Below, piece after piece: positions 63,446-64,000 of a stretch of 64,000 nucleotides of DNA; within the stretch, counting starts at the first letter, position 1; every line of letters begins with the position of its first letter. The stretch comes from Agromyces agglutinans (GTDB lineage: Bacteria; Actinomycetota; Actinomycetes; Actinomycetales; Microbacteriaceae), in assembly GCF_009647605.1 (NCBI RefSeq), contig NZ_WJIF01000006.1, positions 62,001 through 126,000 on the forward strand, given 5' to 3'. The notes beneath the pieces are model-generated. The model did not search any database. It had not been told where the DNA came from and was given only the letters and a program-made list of their open reading frames with translations. The position numbers were made by a program, and so were the translations under genes.

Positions 63446-63665
63446 CCCGCGCTGCTCCGCGACTCGCCTCAGCGCCGGCGGTGCGCGTCCCGACCCCTCC
63501 GCCCCGGTTCGCAATTCAGGTGCGCGCCCGGCGTGTCGAGAAGGTCATGCGCGAGCCGCGCCTGCGACACACCTCCGCACCTGCATTGCGAACCGGCAGA
63601 GGTGGCGGTGGGCGCAGGGGCGGTGGGCGGTGGGCGCGGGTGCGCGAGCAGGCGCGGGCGGGCGC
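63446..63665. other. intergenic region between convergent genes
   Basis: 220 bp without a gene. Almost half is the inverted repeat 63504-63596; the rest is GC-rich sequence in which I see no promoter. Confidence 0.6.
63504..63596. repeat. large near-perfect inverted repeat
   Basis: The 21-bp arms 63504-63524 (CCGGTTCGCAA ... AGGTGCG) and 63576-63596 (CGCACCT ... TTGCGAACCGG) are complementary at 20 of 21 positions. Inside, GTGTCG and CGACAC continue the pairing. The left part shares a 24-bp core with 17058-17080. It may act as terminator for the convergent genes, or be a small mobile repeat. Confidence 0.65.
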
Positions 63666-64000
63666 TCAGCCCTCGACGAGGGCGCGCATGCCGGCGTCGA
63701 GCGCCGCGAGCGTTGCCGCGGCCGCGGCACGGCGCTGCTCGACCGTGCCGTCGGTCGAGACCGCGTCGAGGTAGACCTTCAGCTTGGGCTCGGTGCCGCT
63801 CGGACGCACCATCACGCGACCGCCGCCCCCGAGCACGAGCCGCAGCACGTCGCTGGGCGGCAGGTCGCCGAAGCCGGCGGCGAGGTCGTCGATGCGCTCC
63901 ACGCGGATTCCGCCGACGGCGGCGGGCGGGTCGGAGCGCAGCGCCGCCATGACCCTCGCGATCTGCGACAGGTCGGTGACCCGGATCGAGATCTGGCCGG
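63666..64000 (-). CDS. phosphohexomutase (phosphomannomutase/phosphoglucomutase), C-terminal part
   Basis: The frame runs off the right edge; about 110 C-terminal residues are visible. MVRPSGTEPKLKVYLDAVS is the phosphate-binding loop of domain 4 in the alpha-D-phosphohexomutase superfamily. These enzymes move phosphate between C1 and C6 (or C5) of sugar phosphates. Next to deoA and add it probably converts (deoxy)ribose-1-phosphate, though mannose or glucose phosphates are equally possible. Confidence 0.85.
   Translation of the reverse strand, partial: GQISIRVTDLSQIARVMAALRSDPPAAVGGIRVERIDDLAAGFGDLPPSDVLRLVLGGGGRVMVRPSGTEPKLKVYLDAVSTDGTVEQRRAAAAATLAALDAGMRALVEG

Overview
The window is a GC-rich stretch (roughly 70% GC by eye) from an actinobacterial chromosome, most likely a Microbacteriaceae member (Agromyces/Microbacterium-like). 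This rests on gene content (GTP-type pckG with a RamB-like regulator, sdhCDAB, a BMP-type nucleoside ABC system next to cdd/deoA/add), on GTG starts and ATGA/GTGA overlaps, and on many start codons sitting 6-7 nt after a TANNNT box with no Shine-Dalgarno (leaderless transcripts). No tRNA, rRNA, CRISPR array, insertion sequence, phage gene or origin was seen; the region reads as core chromosome with a few accessory genes.

Layout: (1) 1-4507, the end of a long-type GAPDH gene, then two divergent secreted phosphoesterases. (2) 4504-12479, a divergent two-domain Lrp-type regulator and a tightly overlapping sugar operon: lipoprotein, two permeases, Gfo/Idh/MocA oxidoreductase and a cytoplasmic GH89 alpha-N-acetylglucosaminidase. 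(3) 12500-14607, thiolase plus short-chain dehydrogenase. (4) 14588-16949, PadR regulator with two paralogous membrane proteins and a palindromic operator. (5) 17110-20557, RamB-like regulator divergent from pckG. (6) 20691-29301, mixed genes: DUF1622 protein, ABC exporter, pseudouridine breakdown pair psuG/PfkB kinase with a small HTH gene behind two palindromes, a Cys-rich copper-binding protein, an MHS-family transporter. (7) 29403-33103, the riboflavin operon ribD-ribE-ribBA-ribH under an FMN riboswitch. (8) 33187-38348, a minus-strand run: BrkB-like protein, xth, trpS, HAD hydrolase, membrane-anchored HExxH protein. (9) 38582-47878, one 3,098-residue secreted repeat protein with a von Willebrand A domain. 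(10) 48044-51497, sdhCDAB. (11) 51677-63445, manC, then two BMP lipoproteins, one ATPase and two permeases for nucleoside uptake, followed by cdd, deoA, add and a PTS IIA/IIB pair without a IIC; a partial phosphohexomutase gene closes the window.

The clearest functional modules are FMN-controlled riboflavin synthesis, succinate dehydrogenase, nucleoside import plus salvage, and an alpha-GlcNAc-glycoside uptake and hydrolysis operon. The most interesting unexplained structures are: paired palindromes covering the -10 box of the small HTH gene; a palindromic operator on the PadR promoter; two adjacent perfect palindromes between sdhC and manC; a strongly over-represented 9-mer GAGGCATCC that imposes rare codons; a large intergenic inverted repeat near 63.5 kb; and the giant surface protein with eight cysteine-paired repeats. 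All functions are inferred from sequence read by eye; no database search was run.
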